From Streptomyces sp. R44 (GTDB lineage: Bacteria; Actinomycetota; Actinomycetes; Streptomycetales; Streptomycetaceae): DNA of 64,000 bases. Below are positions 1-8,649 of this stretch, piece by piece (the first letter of the stretch is position 1; each line of letters opens with the position of its first letter). The stretch lies in the NCBI RefSeq assembly GCF_041053105.1, contig NZ_CP163444.1:2418001-2482000 (forward strand), read 5' to 3'. A model generated the notes under the pieces. It had not been told where the DNA came from and made no database searches. It saw nothing but the letters and a program-made list of their open reading frames with translations. Made by a program: the position numbers and the translations under genes.

Positions 1-109
1 CAAGGGCCATACCGGCAGGTTAGACGCGGTCCGGGGAGCCGCGTAGACGGCGTCCGAGTGGTGGACACCTTTTCGGACAGCTGTGCCGGGCTCCCCGCGG
101 ACGCGCCCG

Positions 110-763
110 TCAGGCTTCGGCGCGCTCGCGGACGCGCTTGGCGAGGGCGGCCGTCGCGGCGGCGGGGTCGTCGGCCTCGGTGATGGCGCGGACGACGACG
201 ATCCGGCGGGCGCCCGCGTCCAGGACCTCGTCGAGGTTGGTCTCGTCGATGCCGCCGATGGCGAACCAGGGCCGGTCCTGCGCCAGCTCCGCCGCGTACC
301 GCACGAGGCCGAGCCCCGGCGCGTACCGTCCGGGCTTGGTGGGGGTGGGCCAGCAGGGTCCGGTGCAGAAGTAGTCCACGCCCGGCTCGGCGGCGGCCGC
401 GGCGACCTCGGTCTCGGCGTGGCAGGAGCGGCCGATCAGCAGCTCGTCGCCGAGGATCGCGCGGGCGGCGGGCACGGGCAGGTCGCCCTGGCCGAGGTGG
501 AGGACGTCGGAGCCGATGGCGTGGGCGACGTCGGCCCGGTCGTTCACGGCGAGGAGCTTGCCGTGCCGGCGGGCGGCCTCGGCGAAGACGGCGAGGTGCT
601 CCAGCTCCTCACCGGCCTCCATGCCCTTGTCGCGGAGCTGCACGATGTCCACGCCGGAGGAGAGCACGGCGTCGAGGAAGGCGGGCAGGTCGCCCTGGCG
701 CTTCCGGGCGTCGGTGCACAGGTAGAGGCGGGCGTCGGCGAGCCGCTCACGAGGCGTGGACAT
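110..763 (-). CDS. thiE: Thiamine-phosphate synthase ThiE
   Basis: Couples HMP-pyrophosphate to the thiazole phosphate to make thiamine monophosphate in the cytoplasm. The 217-residue protein has the family length and a TIM-barrel pattern. I see QLRDK at residues 42-46 (pyrimidine/phosphate site), AVNDRADVA near 72-80, the [11 protein letters not shown] loop near 135-145 that replaces the usual GPVFPTxTK, and the phosphate-gripping FAIGGI near 168-173. The start [14 protein letters not shown] follows a GGGGGGAAC-type leader. It is on the strand opposite the thiOSG operon, about 1.9 kb away, and its own short leader has no TPP aptamer, so it may be controlled separately from the thiazole genes. 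Confidence 0.96.
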   Translation of the reverse strand: MSTPRERLADARLYLCTDARKRQGDLPAFLDAVLSSGVDIVQLRDKGMEAGEELEHLAVFAEAARRHGKLLAVNDRADVAHAIGSDVLHLGQGDLPVPAARAILGDELLIGRSCHAETEVAAAAAEPGVDYFCTGPCWPTPTKPGRYAPGLGLVRYAAELAQDRPWFAIGGIDETNLDEVLDAGARRIVVVRAITEADDPAAATAALAKRVRERAEA

Positions 764-800
764 GGGTGGGTTCCCCCCGTTCGTGCGCCGGTGCCGCGGC

Positions 801-847
801 GCCCGGCCGTGAAGAGGCCGGGCTCCGCGACACCCGCGGGTGGTGTC
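801..847 (-). terminator. Paired short hairpins after the Rv2175c-like gene
   Basis: Two inverted repeats lie between the Rv2175c-like gene and thiE on the minus strand. One is an 8-bp stem (801-808/816-823) with a 7-nt loop; the other is GACACC/GGTGTC (829-834/842-847) around CGCGGGT. They could end the upstream transcript or be part of the thiE leader. There is no U-tract, as is common in Streptomyces terminators. Confidence 0.4.
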
Positions 848-878
848 TTCGGTGCGTGGGTGCGTCAGCGCGCGGGCG

Positions 879-1244
879 TCAGATGGCGAGCGCCTGGGCG
901 CGGCGCTTCACCTCCGTGCCGCGATTCTCGTTGAGCGCCTGCGCGGGCGTGCCCGGCAGGCTCTCGTCCGGAGTGAAGAGCCACTCCAGCATCTCCTCGT
1001 TGGTGAAGCCGTCGTCCCGCAGCACGGTCAGCAGCCCGACGAGACCCTTGACGATCTTGTCGCCCTGGATGAAGGCAGCGGGGATCTGCAGGGCGTTGTT
1101 CTCGCCGCGGCGCACGGCGATGAGCTGGCCGTCCTTGATCAGCTGCCGCACGCGCACCACGTCGACATCGAGCATCTCCGCGATGTCGGGCACGTAGAGC
1201 CAGGCGGGGACGAGCGCATCGATCTTTACGTCAATCTCGGTCAC
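879..1244 (-). CDS. Rv2175c-family DNA-binding protein
   Basis: A 121-residue protein of the actinobacterial Rv2175c family. The N-terminal half carries a winged-helix/helix-turn-helix-like segment ([21 protein letters not shown], about 15-35) followed by a basic strand ([15 protein letters not shown]). The C-terminal half (about 60-121) matches the family's helical domain ([21 protein letters not shown]). In mycobacteria the homologue binds DNA and is phosphorylated by PknL, encoded beside it; here a PASTA kinase lies about 4 kb away. That functional link is inferred from family knowledge. The short N-terminus ([11 protein letters not shown]) offers only Thr2 as a possible phosphosite. Confidence 0.85.
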   Translation of the reverse strand: MTEIDVKIDALVPAWLYVPDIAEMLDVDVVRVRQLIKDGQLIAVRRGENNALQIPAAFIQGDKIVKGLVGLLTVLRDDGFTNEEMLEWLFTPDESLPGTPAQALNENRGTEVKRRAQALAI

Positions 1245-1287
1245 AGGACAAGCCTGCCATCCCGGACTGACAGCCGGTAGTCGGGCC

Positions 1288-2502
1288 CTACCGGACTGCC
1301 GCCTTCAGGGGGACGGACGGGTCCGCGGCGCGCTCCGGGTCGACCGGGACGGCGGCCTCGATGAGCTTGCGACCCTGGGCCAGGTCGCGGGGGCGACCGA
1401 CCGCGAGGAGGGCCACCGGCACCCCGGCGCGCAGCCAGAGCACGGACCAGGCCTCGTCGGCCGGGGCGCCGCGCCACACCAGCTCGTCCGCGTGCGCGTG
1501 GTGCCCGGCGTACTGGACGAAGCGGCCGAACTGCTCGGACCAGAAGTACGGCACCGGGTCGTACGGGGCGTCGGTGGCCCCGGTGATCGCCGCGGCGACC
1601 GCGCGCGGGCCCTGGAGCGCGTTGTCCCAGTGGTGGACGAGGAGGCGCTCGCCGTAGCGGGCGGAGGGGAAGGAGGCGCAGTCGCCGACGGCGTACACAT
1701 CGGGCAGGGAGGTGCGCAGCCGGTCGTCGGCGGTGATGGCGCCGCTCGGGTCGAGGGCGATGCCGGAGCCGGTGAGCCAGCTCGTGGCGGGGCGGGCGCC
1801 GATGCCGACGACGACGGCGTCGGCGGCGATCTCGCGGCCGTCGGCGAGGACGACGCGGCCGGGCTCGACGGTGTGCACGCGCGCGCGGGTGAGGAGTTCG
1901 GCGCCGTTCGCCCCGTACCACTCGGCCATGGGGGCGGTGACCTCGGCGGGCAGGGCTCCGGCGAGGGGGCGGTCGGCGGCCTCGACGACGGTGACGGCGC
2001 AGCCCGCCTCGCGCGCGGCGGTGGCGAACTCGGCGCCGATCCAGCCGGCGCCGACCACCACGACGGAGTGTCGGCGCTCCAGGACGGGGCCGAGGCGCAC
2101 GGCGTCGTCGAGGGTGCGCAGCAGATGGACCCCGGGGACGCCCTCGGCGCCGGGCAGGGTGACGGGGTGGGCGCCGGTGGCGACGACGAGGGTGTCGTAG
2201 GCGACGGGCCCGGCCTCGGTGTCGATCTCGTGGTCGGCGGCGCGCAGCCCGGTGACGTCCAGGCCGAGGCGGAGCTCGATGCCGAGGTCCTCGAAGTCGA
2301 TCTCGAAGGCGGAGTCCTCGGCCTTGCCGAGGAGGATCGCCTTGGAGAGCGGGGGCCGGTCGTAGGGCTGGTGGGGTTCGGCCCCGATGAGGGTCAGGGG
2401 GCCGGTGAAGCCCTGCTCGCGCAGGGCGACGGCGGTCTGGACGCCCGCCATTCCGGCGCCGACGATCACGACGTGCTGCTGGGCCTGCTTCTGCTCGCTC
2501 AC
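1288..2502 (-). CDS. FAD/NAD(P)-dependent ferredoxin reductase-like oxidoreductase
   Basis: The 404-residue protein has two Rossmann dinucleotide folds: an N-terminal FAD motif (VVIVGAGMAGVQTAVAL, about 10-26) and a central NAD(P) motif (VVVVGAGWIGAEFATAA, about 145-161). The second FAD signature is VYAVGDCAS, and a C-terminal reductase domain holds HWDNALQGPRAVAAAI. This fits the rubredoxin/ferredoxin reductases of dioxygenase and P450 electron chains. No ferredoxin or oxygenase gene is adjacent, so the partner is unknown. Its start is 17 bases from a CTGACGG/CCGTCAG dyad that looks like a repressor site. It is divergent from the TPP-controlled thiO operon. Confidence 0.88.
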   Translation of the reverse strand: MSEQKQAQQHVVIVGAGMAGVQTAVALREQGFTGPLTLIGAEPHQPYDRPPLSKAILLGKAEDSAFEIDFEDLGIELRLGLDVTGLRAADHEIDTEAGPVAYDTLVVATGAHPVTLPGAEGVPGVHLLRTLDDAVRLGPVLERRHSVVVVGAGWIGAEFATAAREAGCAVTVVEAADRPLAGALPAEVTAPMAEWYGANGAELLTRARVHTVEPGRVVLADGREIAADAVVVGIGARPATSWLTGSGIALDPSGAITADDRLRTSLPDVYAVGDCASFPSARYGERLLVHHWDNALQGPRAVAAAITGATDAPYDPVPYFWSEQFGRFVQYAGHHAHADELVWRGAPADEAWSVLWLRAGVPVALLAVGRPRDLAQGRKLIEAAVPVDPERAADPSVPLKAAVR

Positions 2503-2519
2503 CCGACCACCTTACGCAT

Positions 2520-2534
2520 CTGACGGACCGTCAG
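2520..2534. promoter_or_regulatory. Candidate operator CTGACGG-A-CCGTCAG
   Basis: A perfect 7-bp inverted repeat around one base lies in the 80-bp gap between the FAD reductase (minus strand) and the thiO leader (plus strand). The size and symmetry resemble TetR-family operators. No regulator gene is adjacent, so the binding protein is unknown. It is closer to the reductase start than to the thiO leader. Confidence 0.45.
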
Positions 2535-2591
2535 GAAGGGAGGGGTCTGTGGCCCGGTATCGACGCGGGCTAGTCTGGCGGGCGTAAAGCA

Positions 2592-2683
2592 CTCGCGGGA
2601 GCCCGGACGCACCGGGCTGAGAGGGAGGCTGGGACGGCCTCCGACCGTACGAACCTGATCCGGGTCATGCCGGCGAAGGGAGG
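2592..2683 (+). promoter_or_regulatory. TPP riboswitch upstream of thiO
   Basis: The conserved THI-element blocks are present in order. CGGGAGCCCGG is at about 2597-2607, CTGAGAGGG at 2617-2625, and ACCTGATCCGGGTCATGCCG at about 2653-2672, followed by GCGAAGGGAGG. The last block ends in the AAGGGAGG that is also the ribosome-binding site of thiO (ATG at 2696). This suggests translational control: TPP binding would mask the Shine-Dalgarno sequence. No separate terminator hairpin fits between aptamer and start codon. A -10-like TAGTCT lies at about 2570, just upstream. Confidence 0.95.
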
Positions 2684-2695
2684 GGCTGGACGCCC

Positions 2696-3850
2696 ATGCG
2701 TTCTTCCGATGTCCTCGTGGTCGGGGGCGGCATCATCGGCCTGGTCACGGCCTGGCGGGCCGCGCAGCGCGGACTGCGCACCGCCGTCGTCGACCCGGAT
2801 CCGGGCGGCGGGGCCGCGCGGGTCGCGGCCGGCATGCTCGCCGCCGTCACCGAACTCCACTACGGCGAGGAGACCCTGCTCGGGCTCAACCTCGCCTCCG
2901 CCGCCCGCTACCCCGCGTTCGCCGCCGAACTGGAGGAAGCCGCCGGCCACGACGTCGGCTACCGGGCCTGCGGCACCCTCGCCGTCGCCCTCGACGCCGA
3001 CGACCGGGCCCACCTGCGCGAACTGCACGCCCTGCAGACCCGCTGCGGGCTCGTCTCCGAATGGCTCAGCGGCCGCGAGTGCCGCCGCCTCGAACCGATG
3101 CTGGCGCCCGGCGTGCGCGGCGGGCTGCGGGTCGACGGCGACCACCAGGTCGACCCGCGCCGACTGGCCGCCGCGCTCGTGACGGCCTGCGAGCGGGCCG
3201 GAGTGGTCTTCCACCGCACGCTGGCGGAGCGCCTCTCGGTCGTACGCGACCGGGCACGCGGCGTCCGCCTCACCGGCGGCGAGGAGCTGACGGCCGACCA
3301 GGTCGTGCTCGCCGCGGGCAGCCTCAGCGGGCGGCTCGCGGGCGTGCCGGAGGAGGTGCTGCCGCCGGTCCGCCCCGTGAAGGGCCAGGTCCTGCGGCTC
3401 CGCGTCCCCGCGCCGTACGCCCCCTTCCTCTCCCGCACCGTGCGGGCCGTCGTCCGCGGCAGCCACGTCTACCTGGTGCCCCGCGAGAACGGCGAGCTCG
3501 TCGTCGGCGCCACCAGCGAGGAGCTGGGCTGGGACACCACGGTGACGGCGGGCGGGGTGTACGAACTCCTCCGCGACGCCCACGAGCTGGTCCCGGGCCT
3601 CACGGAACTGCCGCTCACGGAGACCTGTGCCGGGCTGCGCCCCGGCTCCCCCGACAACGCGCCGCTCCTCGGCCCCACCGCCCTGCCCGGCCTGCACCTG
3701 GCCACCGGCCACTACCGCAACGGGGTGCTGCTCACCCCCGTCACCGGCGACGTCATGGCCGAGGCGCTCACCACGGGCGCGCTCCCCGACGAGGCGCGCC
3801 CCTTCACCCCCCGCCGTTTCTCCCCTGTACGTCAGGAGCAGCCCGCATGA
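2696..3850 (+). CDS. thiO: Glycine oxidase ThiO
   Basis: FAD-dependent oxidase that converts glycine to the dehydroglycine (iminoacetate) used by ThiG for the thiazole ring. The 384 residues begin with the FAD motif DVLVVGGGIIGLVTAWRAA (about 4-22) and show the DAO-family C-terminal pattern GLRPGSPDNAPLLGP followed by ATGHYRNGVLLTPVTG (about 318-355). It is the first gene of the operon, directly behind the TPP riboswitch, and its stop overlaps the thiS start in ATGA. Using oxygen-dependent ThiO rather than the radical enzyme ThiH fits an aerobic organism. Confidence 0.95.
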   Translation: MRSSDVLVVGGGIIGLVTAWRAAQRGLRTAVVDPDPGGGAARVAAGMLAAVTELHYGEETLLGLNLASAARYPAFAAELEEAAGHDVGYRACGTLAVALDADDRAHLRELHALQTRCGLVSEWLSGRECRRLEPMLAPGVRGGLRVDGDHQVDPRRLAAALVTACERAGVVFHRTLAERLSVVRDRARGVRLTGGEELTADQVVLAAGSLSGRLAGVPEEVLPPVRPVKGQVLRLRVPAPYAPFLSRTVRAVVRGSHVYLVPRENGELVVGATSEELGWDTTVTAGGVYELLRDAHELVPGLTELPLTETCAGLRPGSPDNAPLLGPTALPGLHLATGHYRNGVLLTPVTGDVMAEALTTGALPDEARPFTPRRFSPVRQEQPA

Positions 3851-4047
3851 ACGTGTCCGTGAACGGAGAGCCCCGGGTCCTGGCGGGGCCCGTCGCCCTC
3901 GACGCCCTCGTCGCGACCCTCACCACGGCCCCGTCCGGGGTCGCGGCGGCGCTCAACGAGACGGTCGTACCGCGCGGCGAGTGGGCCACGACGCTGCTGG
4001 GCGAGGGCGACCGGGTGGAAGTCCTCACGGCAGTACAGGGAGGCTGA
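3847..4047 (+). CDS. thiS: Sulfur-carrier protein ThiS
   Basis: A 66-residue ubiquitin-like protein, MNVSVNGEPRVLAG...VEVLTAVQGG. The C-terminal Gly-Gly is the site that is adenylated and converted to a thiocarboxylate to donate sulfur to ThiG. Start and stop place it exactly between thiO (4-bp ATGA overlap) and thiG (3-bp gap), so the three are translationally coupled. No dedicated thiF is in the window; another E1-like enzyme must activate it. Confidence 0.95.
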   Translation: MNVSVNGEPRVLAGPVALDALVATLTTAPSGVAAALNETVVPRGEWATTLLGEGDRVEVLTAVQGG

Positions 4048-4845
<798 letters not shown>

Positions 4846-4853
4846 CACCCACC

Positions 4854-5065
4854 CCCGTTGTGGGCATGCGTTCCGCCGGGGCGGAACGGGTGGGCACAAC
4901 GGAACGGCGCCCCTGCCGGCGCCAGAGGCTCCCGGGCCTGAACCCGCACCGGATGCGCGCCGCGCTGGTGGCACGGGTCCAGGCGCGGAACGCGGAGGCG
5001 CCGCTGAAGGGCGCCGTCCCGTGTGCCCACCCGTCCCGCCCCAGCGGGACGATTGCCCACACGGG
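4854..5065. repeat. Dispersed 212-bp palindromic element, copy A
   Basis: This fills most of the gap between thiG and the kinase gene. The two ends are inverted copies of one another (GTTGTGGGCATGCG... and ...CGATTGCCCACACGGG). Each end folds on itself (for example GTTCCGCC/GGCGGAAC near 4871-4890), and the middle has a third inverted pair (CCTGAACCCGCACC against a GGTnGCACGGGTCCAGG-like strand). No open frame is credible. The same element, inverted, is at 25673-25884 with identical length, and a modified copy is at 54527-54750. It follows the thiG stop codon by only a few bases, so it could act as a terminator as well as a mobile or structural repeat. Confidence 0.85.
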
Positions 5066-5154
5066 GGGGTGGGCGGGGCACCGCGCGTCACAGGTGCGCT
5101 GCAGTAGGCGCCGCCAGGACCGGCACCCCCTACCGCCCTCGTAGACTCGTCGCC

Positions 5155-7041
5155 GTGGACACGACCCTTCAGGACCCCCTCGTCGGGCGGCTGCTCGACG
5201 GCCGCTACCGCGTCGACGCGCGCATCGCCGTCGGCGGGATGGCCACGGTCTACCGGGCCGTCGACACCCGCCTCGACCGCGTCCTCGCGCTCAAGGTGAT
5301 GCACCCCGACCTCGCCACCGACGCAGCCTTCGTCGAGCGTTTCATCCGCGAGGCGAAGTCCGTCGCCCGGCTCGCGCACCCCAACGTCGTCGGCGTCTTC
5401 GACCAGGGCGCCGAGGGCGCGTACGTCTATCTGGCGATGGAGTACGTCGCCGGCTGCACCCTCCGCGACGTCCTGCGCGAGCGCGGCGCCCTCTCGCCCC
5501 GTGCCGCGCTCGACATCCTGGAGCCGGTGCTCGCCGCGCTCGGCGCCGCACACCGGGCCGGGTTCGTGCACCGCGACATGAAGCCGGAGAACGTCCTGAT
5601 AGGGGACGACGGCCGGGTGAAGGTCGCCGACTTCGGCCTCGTACGGGCCGTGGGCTCGGCGACCGCCACCACCGGCGCGGTCCTCGGCACGGTCTCGTAC
5701 CTCGCGCCGGAGCAGATCGAGCACGGCACCGCCGACACCCGCGCGGACGTGTACGCCTGCGGTGTCGTCCTCTACGAGATGCTCACCGGCGGCAAGCCGC
5801 ACTCCGGCGACACCCCCGCCCAGGTGCTCTACCAGCACCTGAACACCGACGTGCCCGCCCCCTCCGCCACCGTCCCCGGGCTCGCCCCCGAGCTGGACGA
5901 CCTGGTCGCGGCGGCCACGGCCCGCAACCCCGAGCTCCGCCCGTACGACGCCGTCGCCCTGCTCGCCCTGCTCCGGGAGGCCCGCGCCGGGCTCGGCGAC
6001 GAGCAGCTGGACGCGGTGCCCCCGCTGGCGCGCGCCGAGGCCCGGGACACCGCCGAGGACCGGACGAGCGTGATCGCCCGCCCGGTACCGGCGGAGACCG
6101 AACACACCAACCGGCTGCCCGCCCCGGAGGCACCGCCCGCCGCCCGCCGGTGGCCCCCGCGCGGCCCCCTCCTCGTCGTCGCCGCCGTCCTCCTCGCCCT
6201 CGGCCTCGGCGCCGGCGTCTGGTACATCAATTCCGGCCAGTTCACCCGCGTTCCCTCCGTCCTCGGCCAGTCCGAGGCCGCCGCGACGAAGCGGATCACC
6301 GACGCCGGTCTCGACGTCGGCACCACGAAGCGCGATTTCAGCGACGTGTACGAGCGCGGCACGGTCATGGCCGTCGACCCTGCCCCCGGCGAGCGCGTCC
6401 GGGGCAACGCCACGGTCACCCTCACGCTCTCCCGCGGCCCGGAGATCGTGAAGGTCCCCAACCTCAAGAACAAGCCGCTCGCGGAGGCCAAGCGCGCGCT
6501 GGAGCAGGAGGGCCTGGCGCCCGGAGTGATCACCTACGCCTTCAGCGACTCCGTCGCCCAGGGCGCCGTGATCAGCTCCGACCCCGAGCCCGGCACCGAG
6601 CGCAGCCCCGACTCCGCCGTCGCCCTCGTGGTCAGCAAGGGCTCCCCGATCGACGTGCCCGACGTCAGCGGCGAGACCGTCGCCGACGCCACGGCCGCCC
6701 TTCAGGAGGAGGGGCTCACCGTCAGGGTCGCCCCGGAGCGGATCAACTCGCCGGAGGCGGCCGGCACCGTCGCGGCCCAGTCCCTCGCCGGCGGCAGCCG
6801 GGCCGCCGAGGGCGACGTCATCACCCTCACCGTCTCCAAGGGCCCGAAGCTGGTCGAGGTCCCGGACGTGACCGAGGAGACGACCGCCGACGCACAGGCC
6901 GCCCTGGAGGCCGCGGGCTTCGAGGTGGAGGTCAAGAAGTCCTTCCCCTACCTCGGCGACAAGGTCGCGAGCCAGTCCGTGAAGGGCGGCGAGACCGCTC
7001 CCGAGGGCTCCACCATCACCATCACGATCAAGGGACTCTAG
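5155..7041 (+). CDS. PASTA-domain Ser/Thr protein kinase (PknB/PknL type)
   Basis: A 628-residue membrane kinase. The GTG start (VDTTLQDPLVGRLLDGRYRV) gives the usual short lead into the kinase fold. Kinase motifs are GGMATVY (27-33), ATP lysine K47, catalytic HRDMKPEN near 139, DFG near 161 and APEQ near 183. A proline-rich juxtamembrane stretch leads to one transmembrane helix (about 337-356). Outside are four PASTA repeats (about 363-628), each with the V-P-x-V/L start and D/S-P-x-P-G turn, which in related kinases sense muropeptides or lipid II. In mycobacteria the kinase of this neighbourhood (PknL) phosphorylates the Rv2175c protein, whose homologue is at 879-1244. nfo follows after 6 bases. 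Confidence 0.95.
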   Translation: MDTTLQDPLVGRLLDGRYRVDARIAVGGMATVYRAVDTRLDRVLALKVMHPDLATDAAFVERFIREAKSVARLAHPNVVGVFDQGAEGAYVYLAMEYVAGCTLRDVLRERGALSPRAALDILEPVLAALGAAHRAGFVHRDMKPENVLIGDDGRVKVADFGLVRAVGSATATTGAVLGTVSYLAPEQIEHGTADTRADVYACGVVLYEMLTGGKPHSGDTPAQVLYQHLNTDVPAPSATVPGLAPELDDLVAAATARNPELRPYDAVALLALLREARAGLGDEQLDAVPPLARAEARDTAEDRTSVIARPVPAETEHTNRLPAPEAPPAARRWPPRGPLLVVAAVLLALGLGAGVWYINSGQFTRVPSVLGQSEAAATKRITDAGLDVGTTKRDFSDVYERGTVMAVDPAPGERVRGNATVTLTLSRGPEIVKVPNLKNKPLAEAKRALEQEGLAPGVITYAFSDSVAQGAVISSDPEPGTERSPDSAVALVVSKGSPIDVPDVSGETVADATAALQEEGLTVRVAPERINSPEAAGTVAAQSLAGGSRAAEGDVITLTVSKGPKLVEVPDVTEETTADAQAALEAAGFEVEVKKSFPYLGDKVASQSVKGGETAPEGSTITITIKGL

Positions 7042-7047
7042 AAACTC

Positions 7048-7908
7048 ATGCGCAACCCCGTCGGCGGCCATGTCCCCGTGGCCGGTGGCCTCGCCACGGT
7101 CGGCCTCGGCTACGCCCGCGAGCTCGGCGCCGAGACCGTCCAGGTCTTCGTCGCCAACCCGCGCGGCTGGGCGACCCCGGTCGGCAACCCGGCCCAGGAC
7201 GAGCGGTTCCGGGCCGAGTGCGAGGCCGAGTCGATCTCGGCGTGGGTGCACGCCCCGTACCTGATCAACTTCGGCTCCCACACCGAGGCCACGGTGGAGA
7301 AGTCCGTGGAGTCGCTGCGGCACTCGCTGCGCCGCGGCCGGGAGATCGGCGCCAAGGGCGTCGTGGTCCACACCGGCTCGGCGACCGGCGGCCGCCCGCG
7401 GGAGGTGGCGCTCGCCCAGGTGCGCGAGCGGATGCTGCCGCTCCTCGACGAGCTGACCCACGAGGACGATCCGTACCTGCTCCTGGAGTCCACGGCGGGC
7501 CAGGGCTTCTCGCTCTGCTCGCGCACCTGGGACTTCGGCCCGTACTTCGACGCGCTCGACCACCACCCCAAGCTGGGCGTCTGTCTCGACACCTGCCACA
7601 TCTTCGCCGCCGGGCACGATCTGGCGGGCCCGCACGGGGCGGCGCAGACGCTGGATCTCCTGGTGGAGACGGTCGGCGAGGGCCGCCTGAAGCTGATCCA
7701 CGCCAACGACTCGAAGGACGTCGTGGGCGCCCACAAGGACCGCCACGCGAACATCGGGGCAGGTCACATCGGCGAGGAGGCGTTCCGGAAGCTCCTGGGA
7801 CACCCCGCCACCGAGAACGTACCCCTGATCATCGAGACCCCGGGCGGCAAGGAAGGGCACGTCGCCGACATCGAGCTCCTGAAGAAGCTCCGGGAGCGCC
7901 GAGGGTGA
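7048..7908 (+). CDS. nfo: Deoxyribonuclease IV (AP endonuclease, Nfo type)
   Basis: Zn-dependent TIM-barrel endonuclease that nicks DNA 5' of abasic sites in base excision repair. The 286 residues carry the metal ligands in family order: VHAPY (about 67), VVHTGS (about 107), LLESTAGQG (about 143), CLDTCHIFAAGHD (about 176-188), IHANDS (about 214), DRHANIGAGHIG (about 229-240) and IIETPGG (about 257). The start is 6 bases after the kinase stop without a clear Shine-Dalgarno sequence, so expression probably depends on translation of the kinase. Confidence 0.94.
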   Translation: MRNPVGGHVPVAGGLATVGLGYARELGAETVQVFVANPRGWATPVGNPAQDERFRAECEAESISAWVHAPYLINFGSHTEATVEKSVESLRHSLRRGREIGAKGVVVHTGSATGGRPREVALAQVRERMLPLLDELTHEDDPYLLLESTAGQGFSLCSRTWDFGPYFDALDHHPKLGVCLDTCHIFAAGHDLAGPHGAAQTLDLLVETVGEGRLKLIHANDSKDVVGAHKDRHANIGAGHIGEEAFRKLLGHPATENVPLIIETPGGKEGHVADIELLKKLRERRG

Positions 7909-7925
7909 TCGTTTCCTGTTGAGGA

Positions 7926-7942
7926 ATACCCTAGGGGGGTAT
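7926..7942. promoter_or_regulatory. CsoR-like copper operator (ATACCC-n5-GGGTAT)
   Basis: ATACCC (7926-7931) and GGGTAT (7937-7942) form an inverted repeat around TAGGG. This is the A/T-flanked, C/G-run palindrome typical of actinobacterial CsoR copper-sensing repressors. It lies between nfo and the DUF4396 gene, about 50 bases before the latter's start, so it probably overlaps that promoter. No csoR or copA gene is in the window; the repressor would act from elsewhere. Confidence 0.6.
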
Positions 7943-7991
7943 ACGGTTCTTATCGACGACAGAGCCGTACACCCGAGGCTGGGGGCACCTC

Positions 7992-8612
7992 ATGCAGCAC
8001 GAAGCGCACGCACACCACGACCATTCCGGCCACGAGGGCCACGAGGGCCATGCGGGCCATGAGGCTCACGTCGGCCACCACGGCGACCACGCGAGCCACG
8101 CCGACCACAGCGCCCACGCGGACCACTCCGGCCACGACGAGGCCCACGCCGGTCACCACCACACCCCCGGCGGCTCCGTCTCCTGGTCCATGGCCGCTCA
8201 GGCCACCCTGCACTGCCTCACCGGCTGCGCCATCGGCGAGATCCTCGGCATGATCATCGGCACCGCGCTCGGCTGGGGCAACATGCCGACCATGATCCTC
8301 GCGATCATTCTGGCCTTCTTCTTCGGCTACGCGCTCACGCTGCGCGGCATCCTGGCCGCCGGCGTCGACTTCAAGACGGCCTTCAAGGTCGCCCTCGCCG
8401 CCGACACCCTCTCCATCGCCGTCATGGAGATCATCGACAACGGCGTCATCGCCCTCTGGCCCGGCGCCATGGACGCGCACCTCGACGAGCCGCTCTTCTG
8501 GATCGTCCTCGCGATCTCGCTCGGCGTCGCCTTCGTGCTGACCACCCCGGTCAACAAGTGGATGATCGGCCGCGGCAAGGGCCACGCGGTGGTCCACCAG
8601 TACCACCACTGA
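7992..8612 (+). CDS. His-rich DUF4396 membrane protein, probably copper-related
   Basis: The 206-residue protein has two parts. Residues 3-57 contain 22 histidines, mostly as H-x-x-H steps with Gly, Asp, Glu and Ala between them, a typical cytoplasmic or periplasmic metal-binding tail. The rest (about 65-200) is a DUF4396-type unit with about four hydrophobic helices (near 68-93, 97-122, 133-155, 172-195) and a short His-containing end (GHAVVHQYHH). The CsoR-like palindrome upstream makes copper the likeliest ligand. Function is not established: storage, transfer to a pump, or transport are all possible. It is a single gene flanked by a convergent oxidoreductase. Confidence 0.85.
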   Translation: MQHEAHAHHDHSGHEGHEGHAGHEAHVGHHGDHASHADHSAHADHSGHDEAHAGHHHTPGGSVSWSMAAQATLHCLTGCAIGEILGMIIGTALGWGNMPTMILAIILAFFFGYALTLRGILAAGVDFKTAFKVALAADTLSIAVMEIIDNGVIALWPGAMDAHLDEPLFWIVLAISLGVAFVLTTPVNKWMIGRGKGHAVVHQYHH

Positions 8613-8649
8613 ACCGCCGGCGAACCGCCGTCGAGACGGTCCGGAGCCG

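Noticed and set aside
4846..5154. Coding potential within palindromic copy A (frames run through it into the kinase gene)
   Set aside because: The same DNA occurs inverted at copy B with frames not preserved, so the open frames are not selected; the kinase start is the GTG at 5155.
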